Assembly (NCBI GenBank): GCA_963575745.1
Contig: CAUYUJ010001325.1
Span: 557,989 to 621,988, forward strand
Length of the DNA stretch: 64,000 bases
Source of the DNA: Prorocentrum cordatum
Taxonomy: Eukaryota > Sar > Dinophyceae > Prorocentrales > Prorocentraceae
Direction: 5' to 3'
Shown here: piece by piece, positions 30,800-40,284 of the stretch
Layout of the letters: every line of letters begins with the position of its first letter
How positions within the stretch are numbered: position 1 is the first letter of the stretch
Position numbers and translations under genes: made by a program
The notes under the pieces: generated by a model
Told to the model about the DNA's origin: nothing
Database searches by the model: none
What the model saw: the letters and a program-made list of their open reading frames with translations, nothing else

Positions 30800-33115
30800 T
30801 TCGCATGCCGCCTCCCTTCCACCTTGGCACACACACACACACACAGACAGACACACCTCACACGCTGCCTGGCCCCATAGGGAACTTCACCGATTGCCCC
30901 AATGGCATGATTCGCATGCATAGGGAGCCCCACCGAATGCCCCAGTGGCATGACTCGCATGACGCTCCCCCCTCGACTTTGGCACACCCCTGACACGCTT
31001 CGTGGCCCCATAGGGAGCTCCACCGAAGGCCCACGTGGCACGACTCGCATGCCGCCACCCCTCGACTTTGGCACACCCCTCACACGCTTCGTCGCCCCGC
31101 AGCGCTTCGTGGCCTCGAAAGAAGCTCCACCGAAGGCCCCAGCGGCGGTGTTCGCATGCGCTCCCCCCAACCGGTACAGCGTTCCGTGGCCCCATAGGGA
31201 GCTCCACCGAAGGCCCCAGCGGCGGTGTTCGCATGCGCTCCCCCCAACCCAGCAGAGCACTCCGTGGCCCCATAGGGAGCTCCACCGAAGGCCCCAGTGG
31301 CGGTGTTCGCATGCGCTCCCCCCAACCCAGCAGATCACTTCGTGGCCCCATAGGGAGCTCCACCGAAGGCCTCACTGGTGCTGTTAGCATGCGCCCCCCC
31401 GCTCAGTAGAACGCTTCGTGGCCGCATAAGGAGCTGCACCGAAGGCCCCATCTGCGGTGTCCGCATGCGTTTCCCCCACCCAGTGCAATGGTTCGTGGGC
31501 CCATGGGGAGCTCCGCCGAAGGCCCCGGCGGCGGTGCCCGCCCGCGTTGCCCCCATCCAGCACAGCGCTTCGTGGCCCAATGGGGGGTCCACAGACGACC
31601 CCAATGGCGGTGTTCGCATGCGTTCCCCCACACACTACAGCGCTTCGTGGCCCCAGTAGCGTTGTCCGCATGCGTTTCCCCAACCCAGCACAACATTTTG
31701 TGGTCCCCATATGGAGCTCCAGCGAAGGCACCAATGGCGGTGTCCGCATGCGTTTCCCCCGCCCAGTACAACGTTGCGTGGCCCCATAGGGACCTCCACC
31801 GAAGGCCCCAGTGGCGTTGTCCGCATGCGCTCCCCCCACGGAGCTCCACCAAAGGTCCCAGTGGCGGTGTTCGCATGCGTCTCGTCCACCCAGTACAGCG
31901 TGTCGTGGCCCCATAGGGGCTCCGCCGAAGGCACCAATGGCGGTGTCCGCATGCGTTTCCCCCACCCAGTACAACGTTGCGTGGCCTCATAGGGAGCTCC
32001 ACCGAAGGCCCCAGCGGCGGTGTCCGCATGCGTTTCCCAAGCGCTTCGTGGCCCCATAGGGAGCTCCGCCGAAGGCCCCAGTGGCGGTGTTCGCATGCGC
32101 TTCTCCCACGGGAGCTCCACCGAAGGTCACAGTTACGGTGTTCGCATGCGTTTCCCCAGCTCTTCGTGGCCCCATAGTGAGCTCTACCGAAGGTCCCAGT
32201 GGCGGTGTTCGCATGCGCTTCCCCCACAGCTCCACCGAAGGCCCCAGTGGCGGTGTTCGCATGCGTTCCCCCTACCCAGCACAGCGCTTCGTGGCCCCAT
32301 AGGGAGCTCCACCGAAGGCCCCAGTGGCATGACTCGCATGCCGCCACCACTCGACTTTGGCACACCCCTCACACGCTTCGTCGCCCCATAGGGAGCTCCA
32401 CCGAAGGCCCCAGTGGCGGTGCCAGCATGCGTTTCCTCCGCCCATTACAACGTTTCGTGGCCCCATGGGGACCTCCACCGAAGGCCCCAGCTGCGGTGCC
32501 CGCACGCGTTCCCCCACCCAGTACAATACAGCGTGTCGTTGTCCCATGGGAAGCTCCAGCGAAGGCCCCAGTGGCGGTGTTCGCATGCGCTTCCCCCCCC
32601 ACCCCCGGTGCAGCTCTCCGTGGCCTCAAAAAAAGCTCCACCGAAGGCCCCAGTGGCGGTGTTCGCATGGCGTTTCCCCCACCCAGTGCAGCTCTTCGTG
32701 GCCCCATAGGGAGCTCCACCGAAGGCCCCAGTGGCGGTCTTCGCATGCGCTCCCCCCACTCGGCACAGCGCTTCGTGGTCACATGGGGAGCTCCACCGAA
32801 GTCCCCAGTGGCGGTAGTCGCATGCGTCTCCCCCGCCTAGTACAGCGCTTCGTGCCCCGATAGGGGAGCTCCAACGAAGGCCCCAGTGGCGGTGTTCGCA
32901 TGCGTCTCGTCTACCCAGTACAATGCTTCGGGGCCCCATAGGGAGCTCCACCGAAAGCCGTAGTGGCGACGTTCGCATGGCGGCCCCGCCCCATGTCGGC
33001 ACACATCCCTCACACGTTTCGTGGCAATGGAGCGCGACCGAAGGCCAATGACTGCGCCCGCATGCGACCCCGCCCAATATCGGCACACCTCTTACACGCT
33101 TCGTGGCCCCATACA
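30800..33115. repeat. 78-bp satellite array, about 28 copies
   Basis: Consensus words: GGCCCCATAGGGAGCTCCAC, CGAAGGCCCCAGTGGCGGTG, TTCGCATGCG, [CT]TCCCCC and CAGCGCTTCGT. Measured steps of GGCCCCATAGGG are 78, 78 and 76 bases at 31188, 31266, 31344 and 31420. Since 78 is 26 codons, frames stay open for hundreds of codons on both strands (for example 320 on minus at 32365-31403), giving a 26-residue repeat (RTPPLGPSVELPMGPR-like). Some units carry the alternative CATGACTCGCATGCCGCC/TCGACTTTGGCACACCCCT text. It is treated as satellite DNA, not a protein gene. Confidence 0.93.
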
Positions 33116-33870
33116 GAAATCCAACGAGGCCGATATCCACAACCGCGATACTCTCAACCGCATATGGTTGGGCCCTTCGCCAGGATCATTCTCAATGTTC
33201 CCTTACGCCCCCCCTAACCCACACTGGAAATGCAGGGCATATTGGGGCCTTCGTGTTGGGTTGGGGTGGTTTGATGGGCTGTGAAGTCTGGTCTTTCTCT
33301 TTCCCCTCTTCTCATAAGAGAACCGTGGAAGGCGGGTAGTGGTGGCGGGCGGCAAGCTGAAAAGATGCCCTGGCTCCTGAAACATCTCTGCCGAGATGAA
33401 CTCGGGCGTCCTGGCAACCGAGCCCAGCCTCTCAGTCTTGTGTTTCTTCACCGAGCTCTCCATCTCGGCCTGTCAGGCGCGAGAAACGGCCTTCCACCCG
33501 TGCCCTTCTCCAGGGTGAAATCACTATACATAATGTTGTTTGCGACTCTTTCCCACTGAGCATCCTACACCAAGCGTGGATCCGTCCCCATCCCCTCCCA
33601 TCACTCGACCCAGCGCTGGGGTGTCTACCCATCCCTGCACGAGTTGCGCATCACCTCGCTTCGCCCGCCCTTCAAGAAAAACGTCGAAAGCATCACCACC
33701 TCATCCTGCTGCCCAACGGCTGCACATCGACGCCCCAAGCGTTCCCCTGATAGAAAGAACCCGAAATAGTCAAAGCCTGCCGTATAAGGCTAAAACTGAA
33801 AGCTTGAACCAAATAAACTGAAGGAAGATAACTGAAACGAGGGAGCTCAGCCAGCGTGGGAAGCAAAACG
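33116..33870. other. Array flank and 3' region of the kinase-like gene
   Basis: 33116-33185 (CCGATATCCACAACCGCGAT to CATATGGTTGGGCCCTTCGC) reappears inverted at 50555-50620, so it belongs to the satellite-bearing element. 33200-33870 has no recognised feature and lies downstream of the stop of the minus-strand gene; it may hold its 3' untranslated region. Confidence 0.55.
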
Positions 33871-34147
33871 TCACTCCTCCGTATCCATGCTGCTGTCAGT
33901 TCTCGATCCGTGCGCAGGGGTGTGTGGCTGTTTCTGGCTCCTGGCCTTGAGAGAAGACAGGTAGCCTGCCTTCTCGAGCTTCCTGGCGTTCTTGGAGATC
34001 ACCCCCAAGGAGTGCTGGACGCACTGCGCCAACTTGCTGCAGTGGTAGATGGCCCAGATCTTGTACTGGGGAGCGACATCCCGGTAGCCGATGATCCGGT
34101 AAGACTCGCGAAGAAAAGGCAGGTAGAGCTGGAGCGACATCCTGAAG
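33871..34147 (-). CDS. Kinase-like protein, inferred last exon
   Basis: The minus-strand frame reads MSLQLYLPFLRES, YRIIGYRDVAPQYKIWAIYH, CSKLAQCVQHSLGVI and KNARKLEKAGYLSSL, and stops at 33871. It looks like a helical C-terminal domain and is much less repetitive than its surroundings. Upstream is a good 3' splice-site context: pyrimidine-rich DNA ending CGTTGCCCTTCAG, then GATGTCG. I infer that it continues the exon at 35653-36342 across an intron of about 1.5 kb. The phase needed (2) is not met by the best-looking donor, so an additional exon or non-canonical donor is possible. Alternatively it is an independent small ORF from the ATG at 34145. Confidence 0.5.
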
Positions 34148-34322
34148 GGCAACGATCGGGAGGGGCACTGACACATAGGGGAGAAACATCGACCTGGAGT
34201 CGGCGATACGTCGCCAATGGATCGGCGATAGGCCCCTGATAGCGAATACGCAAGCTCCTGGGCGGGGTGGGCTATCGGTCCCACATCGGCGCTGAATGGG
34301 CGAGTAGGGGTCGATGCATCCT
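34148..34322 (-). mobile_element. ATCGGCGAT element, copy 1 (introner-like)
   Basis: Related to 44071-44256 and 50289-50462. Shared order on the plus strand: AACGA, GGGGGGACTG-like, CATCGACCTGGAGTCGGCGA, CGTCGCCAATGGATCGGCGA, TAGGCCCCTGATAG, GGGC[AG]GG, then GGGGTCGATGCATCC at the far end. ATCGGCGAT/ATCGCCGAT words make internal dyads. On the minus strand its end coincides with the inferred 3' splice site of the exon at 34147. Confidence 0.75.
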
Positions 34323-34327
34323 CCCCT

Positions 34328-34548
34328 GAGCCTTCGGTGGCAACTCATGGAAGCCTCCCATACCATCTTGTCGCCTCTTGCGACTCAACGCCAATCAAAG
34401 CTAGTCGACGCTGATCGACGCTACATCGACGCTAAATCGACTCTAGCCAACGCTAAATCGGAGCTATCTAATCGACTCCTAGACGCTCATCGACGCTGAG
34501 GACGGAATTAAGAGGGTACACCAGGCTCCCCTGTTTTGCTACCGAGTG
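34328..34548. repeat. TCGACGCTAAAT minisatellite repeat, copy 1
   Basis: Begins CGGTGGCAACTCATGGAAGC and CCTCCCATACC, followed by about ten imperfect units of an 11-12 base word (ATCGACGCTAA). Then come GACGGAATTAAGAGGGTACA and GTTTTGCTACCGA. Copy 2 at 37378-37650 has the same three parts in order. Confidence 0.78.
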
Positions 34549-35341
34549 AGCCCATCTCGCTCTGGCGTTGCCCATGGCTCGGGCCCGGCGAAAGGGGGGG
34601 ATAGCAAAGGGGGGGTTGAGAATCACCAGCTCACGTAGCTGATTTTCCCGGCCCCCCGGTGAGGCCGACACCAGCTGCATGCAGCAAATTTCGTACCCCC
34701 CCCTTTCCCAATCCCCCCCTTTCGTGCGGCCCGACTGGCATCCAGTCGCACGGCTGCAGATCCGCCTGGGCGCCGGCGCGGGCCCGCAGGCAGCCGACGA
34801 CGTCCTGGCGCATGAAGCGCCGGACGGCGACGCAGTGGTCCACGAGCAGCTTGAGCGACAGCGCGCCCCGCCCACCTCCGGCGCGCCTCCCAAAGTGAGC
34901 AAGGGCGCTCCACGACTCGCAAAGCAACTACTCGCCCATGGCCTGGATCCGCCACGGGAAAATTATGATGCATTCTGGGACGCACAGGGACATACTAATA
35001 CTACTATGTCCTCCTTGGAGGCGCGCGTCCGACCCGAACATATAGTATATCTGTTTTGTAGTATATCGTTTCCCGAGCGGTGTGGCCAGGAAGCGCCCGC
35101 CACGACGCATATACTACAAAAGTTCTCGATGCGCGCGTCGCCCCTGAGGGGGGGCGACGCACATATAGTATAAGTATGCTGGGGTGGCGCCGACATTACC
35201 TTGATGCAGACACGTGTCTTTCGGACGTTTGCGAGTAGGCACTTTGCGAGTAGTGGAACGCGCCCGGTGATAAAGGAACGCCTGAGAAAGAGACTTCTCA
35301 GACTACGGGGTTACACTTGGAACTTTGCTCGGCGGCAAGCC
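34549..35341. other. Intron-like interval without recognised gene
   Basis: C-run-rich DNA near 34690-34730, then an AT-rich patch at 34960-35175 in which ACATATAGTATA occurs twice, each preceded by GCGCGCGTC. The interval lies between the two parts of the composite repeat; the MORN locus has only about 100 bases there. Confidence 0.5.
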
Positions 35342-35525
35342 TGGGGCGGGAAGTGAGAAGGGGCGGGCCTTCTCGCGAGACTCGGAAGTTCCGCGGCCTT
35401 CTAAGAAGTGTTATTAGTCTTCCCCGAAGGCACAGAAGACTTCTCAGAGGGCGTGAGGGCTTCTGAGAGGTCCCGCCGCCGTCTGAGAAGGCCTTGTCCT
35501 TCTCACTCCCCCCAGTCGCTCGCCG
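35342..35525 (-). mobile_element. CTTCTCAGAAG element, copy 1
   Basis: Shares with 44363-44535 the phrases GGGAAGTGAGAAGGGGCGGG, CCTTCTC, GAAGACTTCTCAGAGGGCG, GAGGGCTTCTGAGA, CCGCC and CTGAGAAGGCCTT, ending in pyrimidine-rich DNA. Minus-strand translations of the two copies align over about 60 residues without a gap (KAFS.GG.TSQKPSR). It contains CTTCTCAGAAG palindromes. Confidence 0.78.
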
Positions 35526-35652
35526 CCGATGTGAAGCGCGAGTGACAGCGTCATGCGACGACCTTTCGCGCGAAGCCGAGCAGACTTGAGGAATCGGCAT
35601 CGCCCGTCTCAAAAGTCCCTGCCCCTGGGGCCCCATTTGGAACAACACGAAC

Positions 35653-36342
35653 CTCGACCTTCCGGAATGGGTACAGAAGAGACGTTCAGGGTCTCGCCAA
35701 GCGTGTCTCCACGCAACAGCGCGTTGGACACGCTGGAGCAGTAGCTGAAGGCGGCGGCCACCATGGCCTCGTCTGCCACCAGCCGGGACTTCAACGAGCG
35801 CTCCATCTTGCGCTGCTTGTCTGGGCTCTTGCCAGTCCTCTTCACCACTTCGTCTATGAGCTGCTCCAGGTCCACCTGGCTGAGGACAGAGAGGCGCTCG
35901 GGGGGCAGCGCTACAAACTTCTGCAGCAGCTTCACCACCACAGCCTGATCGGTGCGGAGCCAGTCTCCAACATTCATGCTCTGCCAGAGGCTCTCCTGGG
36001 TGCCGGCGAACTCCACTAGCATCTTTGGCGTGATAGGTATCGTGGCGTACTCGAAGAGGCAAGCCATCTCGAACTTGCACATGTCGGTGAAGAGTGGCAA
36101 GTCCACCGAGGTGGCGAAATCGATCATCCAAAGAGCGTCCGAGGCGTCAATCATGATGTTCGCGGCATTGAGGTCTCCATGAGCTAATCCGACAAGCGGA
36201 GCCAACTCCTTTCCTCCTTGGCCTGCCAAACTAATCAACTTATCCTTGATGGCGTCGACTCCCAAATCCTTCATCGATGGCAGTTCCGCGCGAAAGTACT
36301 CTTTGTACAACCTCCGCATGGCCCCCTCCGCGGGATATTCTC
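35653..36342 (-). CDS. Kinase/phosphotransferase-like protein (HGDLN motif), exon
   Basis: The frame contains LVGLAHGDLNAANIMID (catalytic-loop type HGD..N, about 36190-36140), then ALWMIDFATSVDLP (DFG-like IDFA, 36124-36113) and MCKFEMACLFEY. This is the C-lobe pattern of aminoglycoside-phosphotransferase/choline-kinase-like folds, and also of the TCAD9-type domain found in many dinoflagellate proteins. Further on, RLSVLSQVDLEQLIDEVVKR and SLKSRLVADEAMVAAAFSYC look like a helical regulatory part. The N-lobe (Gly-rich loop, Lys) is not in this exon. The 5' limit is taken at the splice-like CGCCCCGAG/GAGAATATC (36342), the 3' limit at CGAG/GTTCGTG (35653). ATG codons exist at 36319 and further up, but the frame above 36342 looks intronic. 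Confidence 0.6.
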
Positions 36343-36794
36343 CTCGGGGCGGCAAGGACGGACAAAGAGACAATCGCAGCTTGCGCGGTGCGTGATGAAT
36401 TTCTAGACCAGACACCGCTGGCATTGCGACCAGTAGGCCATGTTCCTTCTCCTCCTCGTCTTCCTGCTCCTCCTCTTGCGGGCTGCTTGGGAGGGCTTGA
36501 TTCCCTCACAGGACTGACGCGCGCCATCAAACCTCGGCGAAGCCCTTGAGGCCCTCGACGCCCAGGAGACCCTGCGACATCCGAGTGATTCCGAGATGCT
36601 CCAGGGCGATTCTCCTGGTGCCTGCCCTAGCCTCAAGGCCTCTTCGCCACCAACGGTTCCACCCAGCCCGTTGAGAATAAGCGGCCGGGAAGGCGCGAAG
36701 AAAGCATGTGACCCGAGAGGCGGCTCGCTTCCCGAGAGATCCGCGCGACGCGCCCTCGAACAGCATTGAGGTCCCCGATGAGCAGGGTCGGACG
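36343..36794. other. Probable intron or 5' region of kinase-like gene
   Basis: Minus-strand polypyrimidine DNA precedes the inferred acceptor at 36343. No upstream exon encoding an N-lobe was recognised between here and 39.1 kb. Confidence 0.45.
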
Positions 36795-37140
36795 AAAGGG
36801 GCGGGTAGTATCGGTGGCGACGGTGGGGGGCGCATAGCCCAGGGGCGAGAATTACACGCATTCGCCAAGGAGCCTCGCCGAAGGCATGGACTATCGGCGC
36901 CCCTGGATGCATGTACGGTCGGACCTAGGACAGAAGAACATCCTTCAAGAATATGGGACCCCCCGCCAGCCCAAACTTGAGAGCATTCGAAGGTGCCCTC
37001 GCCCAGGATGCACAAGAGAACCGAACAAACACGAAGAGCATCAGGGCACCCTCCCCGAACAGACATCGATCTTGTACCTCGGGCCGACCGTATTGCTCTC
37101 CCCTGGGCTATTCGCTCTGATCGTCGCCTCCGATAATACA
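36795..37140. mobile_element. Foldback element, copy 2 of the 20950 family
   Basis: Arms GGTGGCGACGGTGGGGGGCG/CATAGCCCAGGGGCG and CTCCCCTGGGCTATTCG/CGTCGCCTCCGAT correspond to copy 1. The GCATTCGCCAAGGAGCC, CGGCGCCCCTGGATGCATGT and GTATTGCTCTCCCCTGGG phrases are shared. The centre is about 170 bases longer than in copy 1. Confidence 0.72.
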
Positions 37141-37377
37141 GAGGGTGGGGGTTGAAAACCCGCTCACGAAGCTGACTTGTCTGGCGCATCCCAGGCGCGG
37201 GGAGGCGACAAGTATTGGAGGAAGGAGCCTGGCGACGGGGCCGAACACCGCTGCCTACAACAGTTGTCTCTTCTGCGCACTTTCGGGAAAAGGGGGGGAG
37301 GAACGCAGAGAAGAATGCTACGCAACGAATATCTCTGCAGTGGCGGGGGCACAAGCCTGCACCTCCTTTGCCAGTCC

Positions 37378-37650
37378 CCCCGTCGGTAGCAACTCGTGGG
37401 AGCCTCCCATACCTTGTTGGCGGCTCTTGCGAATCGACGTTCATTAACGCTACGCAGCGCTAAGTGATGCTAAGTCGACGCTGATCGGCGCTAAATCGAT
37501 GCGAATCGACGCTAAATATGTTCTGTCTCATCGACTGCCAGAGGCTAGCGCACGCCGATACACGCTAAAGACGAAATTGCGAAGGCACGTAAGGCTTCCA
37601 TGGTTTGCTACCGAACTTTCCCCAATCCCCCCCTGCGTCCGACCCGAACG
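37378..37650. repeat. TCGACGCTAAAT minisatellite repeat, copy 2
   Basis: CGGTAGCAACTCGTGGGAGC and CCTCCCATACC, then ATCGACG/GCTAAGTCGACGCTGATC units. Then come GACGAAATTGCGAAGGCACG, GGTTTGCTACCGA and CCCCAATCCCCCCC. Same order as 34328-34730. Confidence 0.75.
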
Positions 37651-38090
37651 GGGCGCCCTTGGAGCGCTCGCGGAGCGCCCTCGAGGCCTGGCGAGGTACC
37701 CCGCAGTCCAGCGCCCCCCCCCCCAGCCCACCCGCCCGCCCGCCCCCCCCCCCCCTTACCCTCTCCCCCCCCCCACCAACCTTTGGAGTCCCGAAACGGT
37801 GCGGTGACCTCGAAATCTCCAAAGACCTCACCGCACGGTCCGTCAACGGACGGTTTTGGGACCTCAGATGCCCCAAACGCCCGAGACGTCCTCGGAGAAC
37901 GACCCGAGTCCCAAAACCGTGCGGTGACCCCGAATCCCCACCGACTCACCACACGGTGTGGTCACCGCCCCGTTTGGGGGCTCCCGACAACCCCTTGCAG
38001 CCCCCGCCGATCCCCAGCCGCGCTCCCCCGCACGCACCCCCCCCAGCCCCCACGCCCGCCTGCCTGCGACCCCCTCGGCGAACAGCCAAG
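37651..38090. repeat. GC-rich region with two hairpins (GTGCGGTGACC)
   Basis: GTGCGGTGACC at 37799 faces CTCACCGCACGG (ending about 37838). A second, CCGTGCGGTGACC at 37917, faces CTCACCACACGG (ending about 37957). C-runs lie at 37717-37780. No gene recognised. Confidence 0.6.
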
Positions 38091-38740
38091 GAGAAGGAGG
38101 AGGCGGAGGAGGAGGAGAAGGGCGAGGAGGAGGGCGAGGAGGAGGTGGAGAAGGGGAGGGCGGAGGAAGAGGGTGTGGATGACGGGGGAAGGTGGAGCGT
38201 GAGGTCGGAGGAGAACAAGATCAAGTCCGAGGTAACCTCGACCCCTCCCTCGCCACTGTGCCAAGCAGCGCGTCCCGGCATTCTCGCGCACTCACGGGAA
38301 GAGGAAAGGGCTGCATTGGAGCCCCCTCAGGGGCCAGGAGGAAGAGGAGGGAGAGGATAGAGACGAGAGGGAGACGAGGGAGAGGAGGGAGAGGAGGAGG
38401 AGGGCCAGGAGGGCCAGGAGGAGGGCCAGGAGGAGGGCCAGGAGGAGAGAGAGCAGGGAGGACGAGGGAGACGAGGAGGCCAGGAGGAAGAGGAGGGAGA
38501 GGAGGGAGGGGAGACGAGCGAAGGAACAGCGGGAGGACGAGTACTGGGAGACTGGGATGGGGTGAGGAGGAGGTCGGCGAGAGGGAGCAGAGGGAGTGGA
38601 GAGAGAGATGGGGAGGGGAGTGGGTTGAGGGAGTAAGGGCCAGGTGGAGGGGGGCGAGGGGGGAGGAGGAGGAGGGAGGAGGAGGAGGAGGAGGAGGAGG
38701 AGGAGAGGAGGAGGAGGAGGAGGCGAGGAATGGAATGGAA
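38091..38740. repeat. (AGG)n purine-rich tract
   Basis: Two AGG-rich blocks (38095-38175 and 38335-38730) around a short unique stretch near 38220-38330. Low-complexity Gly, Glu and Arg frames only. Confidence 0.85.
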
Positions 38741-39050
38741 TGGAATGGACTGGAATGGAATGGAATGGACCCCTTCGTGATGCGAATTGGGTGATGGAGG
38801 AGCAGGAGGAGGAGGAGGAGGAGGAGGAGGAGGAGGAGGAGAAGGAGAGGCGAGGCATGGAATGGAATGGAATGGAATGGAATGGAATGGACTGGACTGG
38901 ACTGGAATGGACTGGACTGGACTGGAATGGAATGGACCCCTTCGTGATGCGAATTGGGTGACGGAGGAGCAGGAGGAGGAGAAGGAGGAGGAGGAGGAGG
39001 AGGAAGAGGAGGAGGAGGAGGAGGAGGAGGAGGAGGAGGGAGGCGACTCT
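38728..39050. repeat. (GGAAT)n/(GGACT)n pentamer blocks alternating with (AGG)n
   Basis: Two blocks of GGAATGGAATGGACTGGAAT-type pentamers (about 38728-38770 and 38858-38935). Each is followed by GACCCCTTCGTGATGCGAAT, TGGGTGA and then GGAGGAGCAGGAGGAGG. The whole unit of about 170-190 bases is thus duplicated. Confidence 0.88.
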
Positions 39051-39102
39051 TGGCGATCGCCGGCGATGCACGGCACGGTGCATCTGCCGAGCGCCCGCGC
39101 CC

Positions 39103-39495
39103 TCACTTGCCCGGGCCGAAGACGGGCATGAGGGTGTAGGTCTGGCACTCGATCTGCGACACGCCCTCGATCGCCATCAGGCCCTCGACCACGGCCGCCT
39201 CCGGGTAGAACTCGACGGCCGCCCAGTCGTCAAAGCCGTCCAGCCCGAGCTTGCAGACTACCTTGAAGTCTTTGCGGTCTCCGCACACTATCCGCTGGAC
39301 GCTCAGCAGGCCGTGCACCTGCCTCAGGGCGGGGACGACCACCTCGTCGAGCACCCTCTGGCACTCCTGCAGGGACTTCTTGCCGTCCTGGTCGCTCCAC
39401 TTGCACCGCCACTCGCGCGCGACCTGGTTGTAGGTGACGTTGTCCGTGATGCACTCTGAGTTGTGAGCTGTGCTCTTCCACTCCGCCTCCTGCAT
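39103..39495 (-). CDS. Conserved protein of unknown function, C-terminal exon
   Basis: From ATG 39495 the frame gives a 130-residue, non-repetitive globular sequence: MQEAEWKSTAHNSECITDNV, WRCKWSDQDGKKSLQECQRV, then SVQRIVCGDRKDFKVVCKL, DDWAAVEFYPEAAVVEGLMA and IEGVSQIECQTYTLMPV, stopping at 39103. Beta-strand and helix alternation and the [IV]xGVSxIExQTYTLMP ending resemble ferredoxin-like (dimeric alpha-beta barrel) domains. That comparison is inference from pattern. The same frame is open upstream to about 40284, but that part holds poly-Gln, Pro/Ala-rich text and an ATAT-derived Tyr/Ile run, so it may be intron or disordered N-terminus. Start and exon structure are uncertain. Confidence 0.65.
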   Translation of the reverse strand: MQEAEWKSTAHNSECITDNVTYNQVAREWRCKWSDQDGKKSLQECQRVLDEVVVPALRQVHGLLSVQRIVCGDRKDFKVVCKLGLDGFDDWAAVEFYPEAAVVEGLMAIEGVSQIECQTYTLMPVFGPGK

Positions 39496-40122
39496 GGCTC
39501 TGGCCACCAGCACGCCAGACCACGGACGGCTGCCCCGCTTGCCTGATGTGCTGAGTGGCACGGCCACCGCCGGCGCGGGGACGCCAGGCAGACTTGAGCC
39601 AACAGGATGCGGAGAAGGAGACGGAGGAGGAGGAGGAGGAGCAGGAGCAGGAGGAGGAGGAACAAGAGGTGGTGACCTCCCAATAGGGAGCCCCCCTTTA
39701 GCATTGCTGGGGGAACGGCGGAAGCGGCAATAGCACGGGCCTTGACGGCGGGAGCTGTACGGACACAGCGCGCGTTGAGGATGCATGGATCTCTGCAGGG
39801 GGCAAGGAGGAGCTGGAGTGGCAGCAGAAGCTGGAGGAGAATGAGGAGTACCAGGAGGACCAGCAGAGGACCCCTGGCCCTCCCGGGCAAGGAGGTGGCT
39901 AGACAAGGCACCCTGAGCTCCAGGAGGGACATTCCGAGCTGCCTCCTGACACAACCTGCCGTGTTCCGCACGTCGCGATCGTCGAACCGCTGGGAACCGT
40001 AGGGGTACGACCAGCCGAGCCTCACCACCCAGACACTTTCCCCATCCTCCTTCCCCACGCGGTCCCTGGAGTGTTCCCCCCACCTTCTCCTGCTGCTTCT
40101 CTCTCTGCCCATACTTCACCTT

Positions 40123-40159
<37 letters not shown>

Positions 40160-40284
40160 TCCGCACCCTCCTCTTCCTCTACTGGCCCGCCAGATAAAGG
40201 GCATGAGTACGAAACTGAAGCGTACAAGGAGGGAATGCAACATAAGCCGCTCGCATATACATATATATATATATATACACACAA
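39496..40284 (-). other. Upstream open frame of the 39.1 kb gene, uncertain
   Basis: Minus strand, same frame as the conserved domain: PPPAPAPPPPPPSPSPHP from an AGG tract (39618-39665), a poly-Gln run from (TGC)n at 40125-40158, and an ATATAT run at 40255-40280. It could be a disordered N-terminal region or intron/5' flank with microsatellites. An alternative minus frame at 40112-39324 is equally open, so openness alone proves nothing. Confidence 0.4.

Noticed and set aside
31403-32365. 320-residue protein of 26-residue repeats on the minus strand
   Set aside because: It is a reading of the 78-bp satellite; several frames on both strands are equally open. Kept only as a finding about period, not as a gene.
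30800-33115. CRISPR array
   Set aside because: Units are contiguous 78-bp repeats with no unique spacers, there are no cas genes, and the context is eukaryotic.
36527-37444. Minus-strand 305-codon frame as upstream exon of the kinase-like gene
   Set aside because: It crosses a foldback repeat (36795-37140) and shows Arg/Ser/Pro text without kinase N-lobe motifs.
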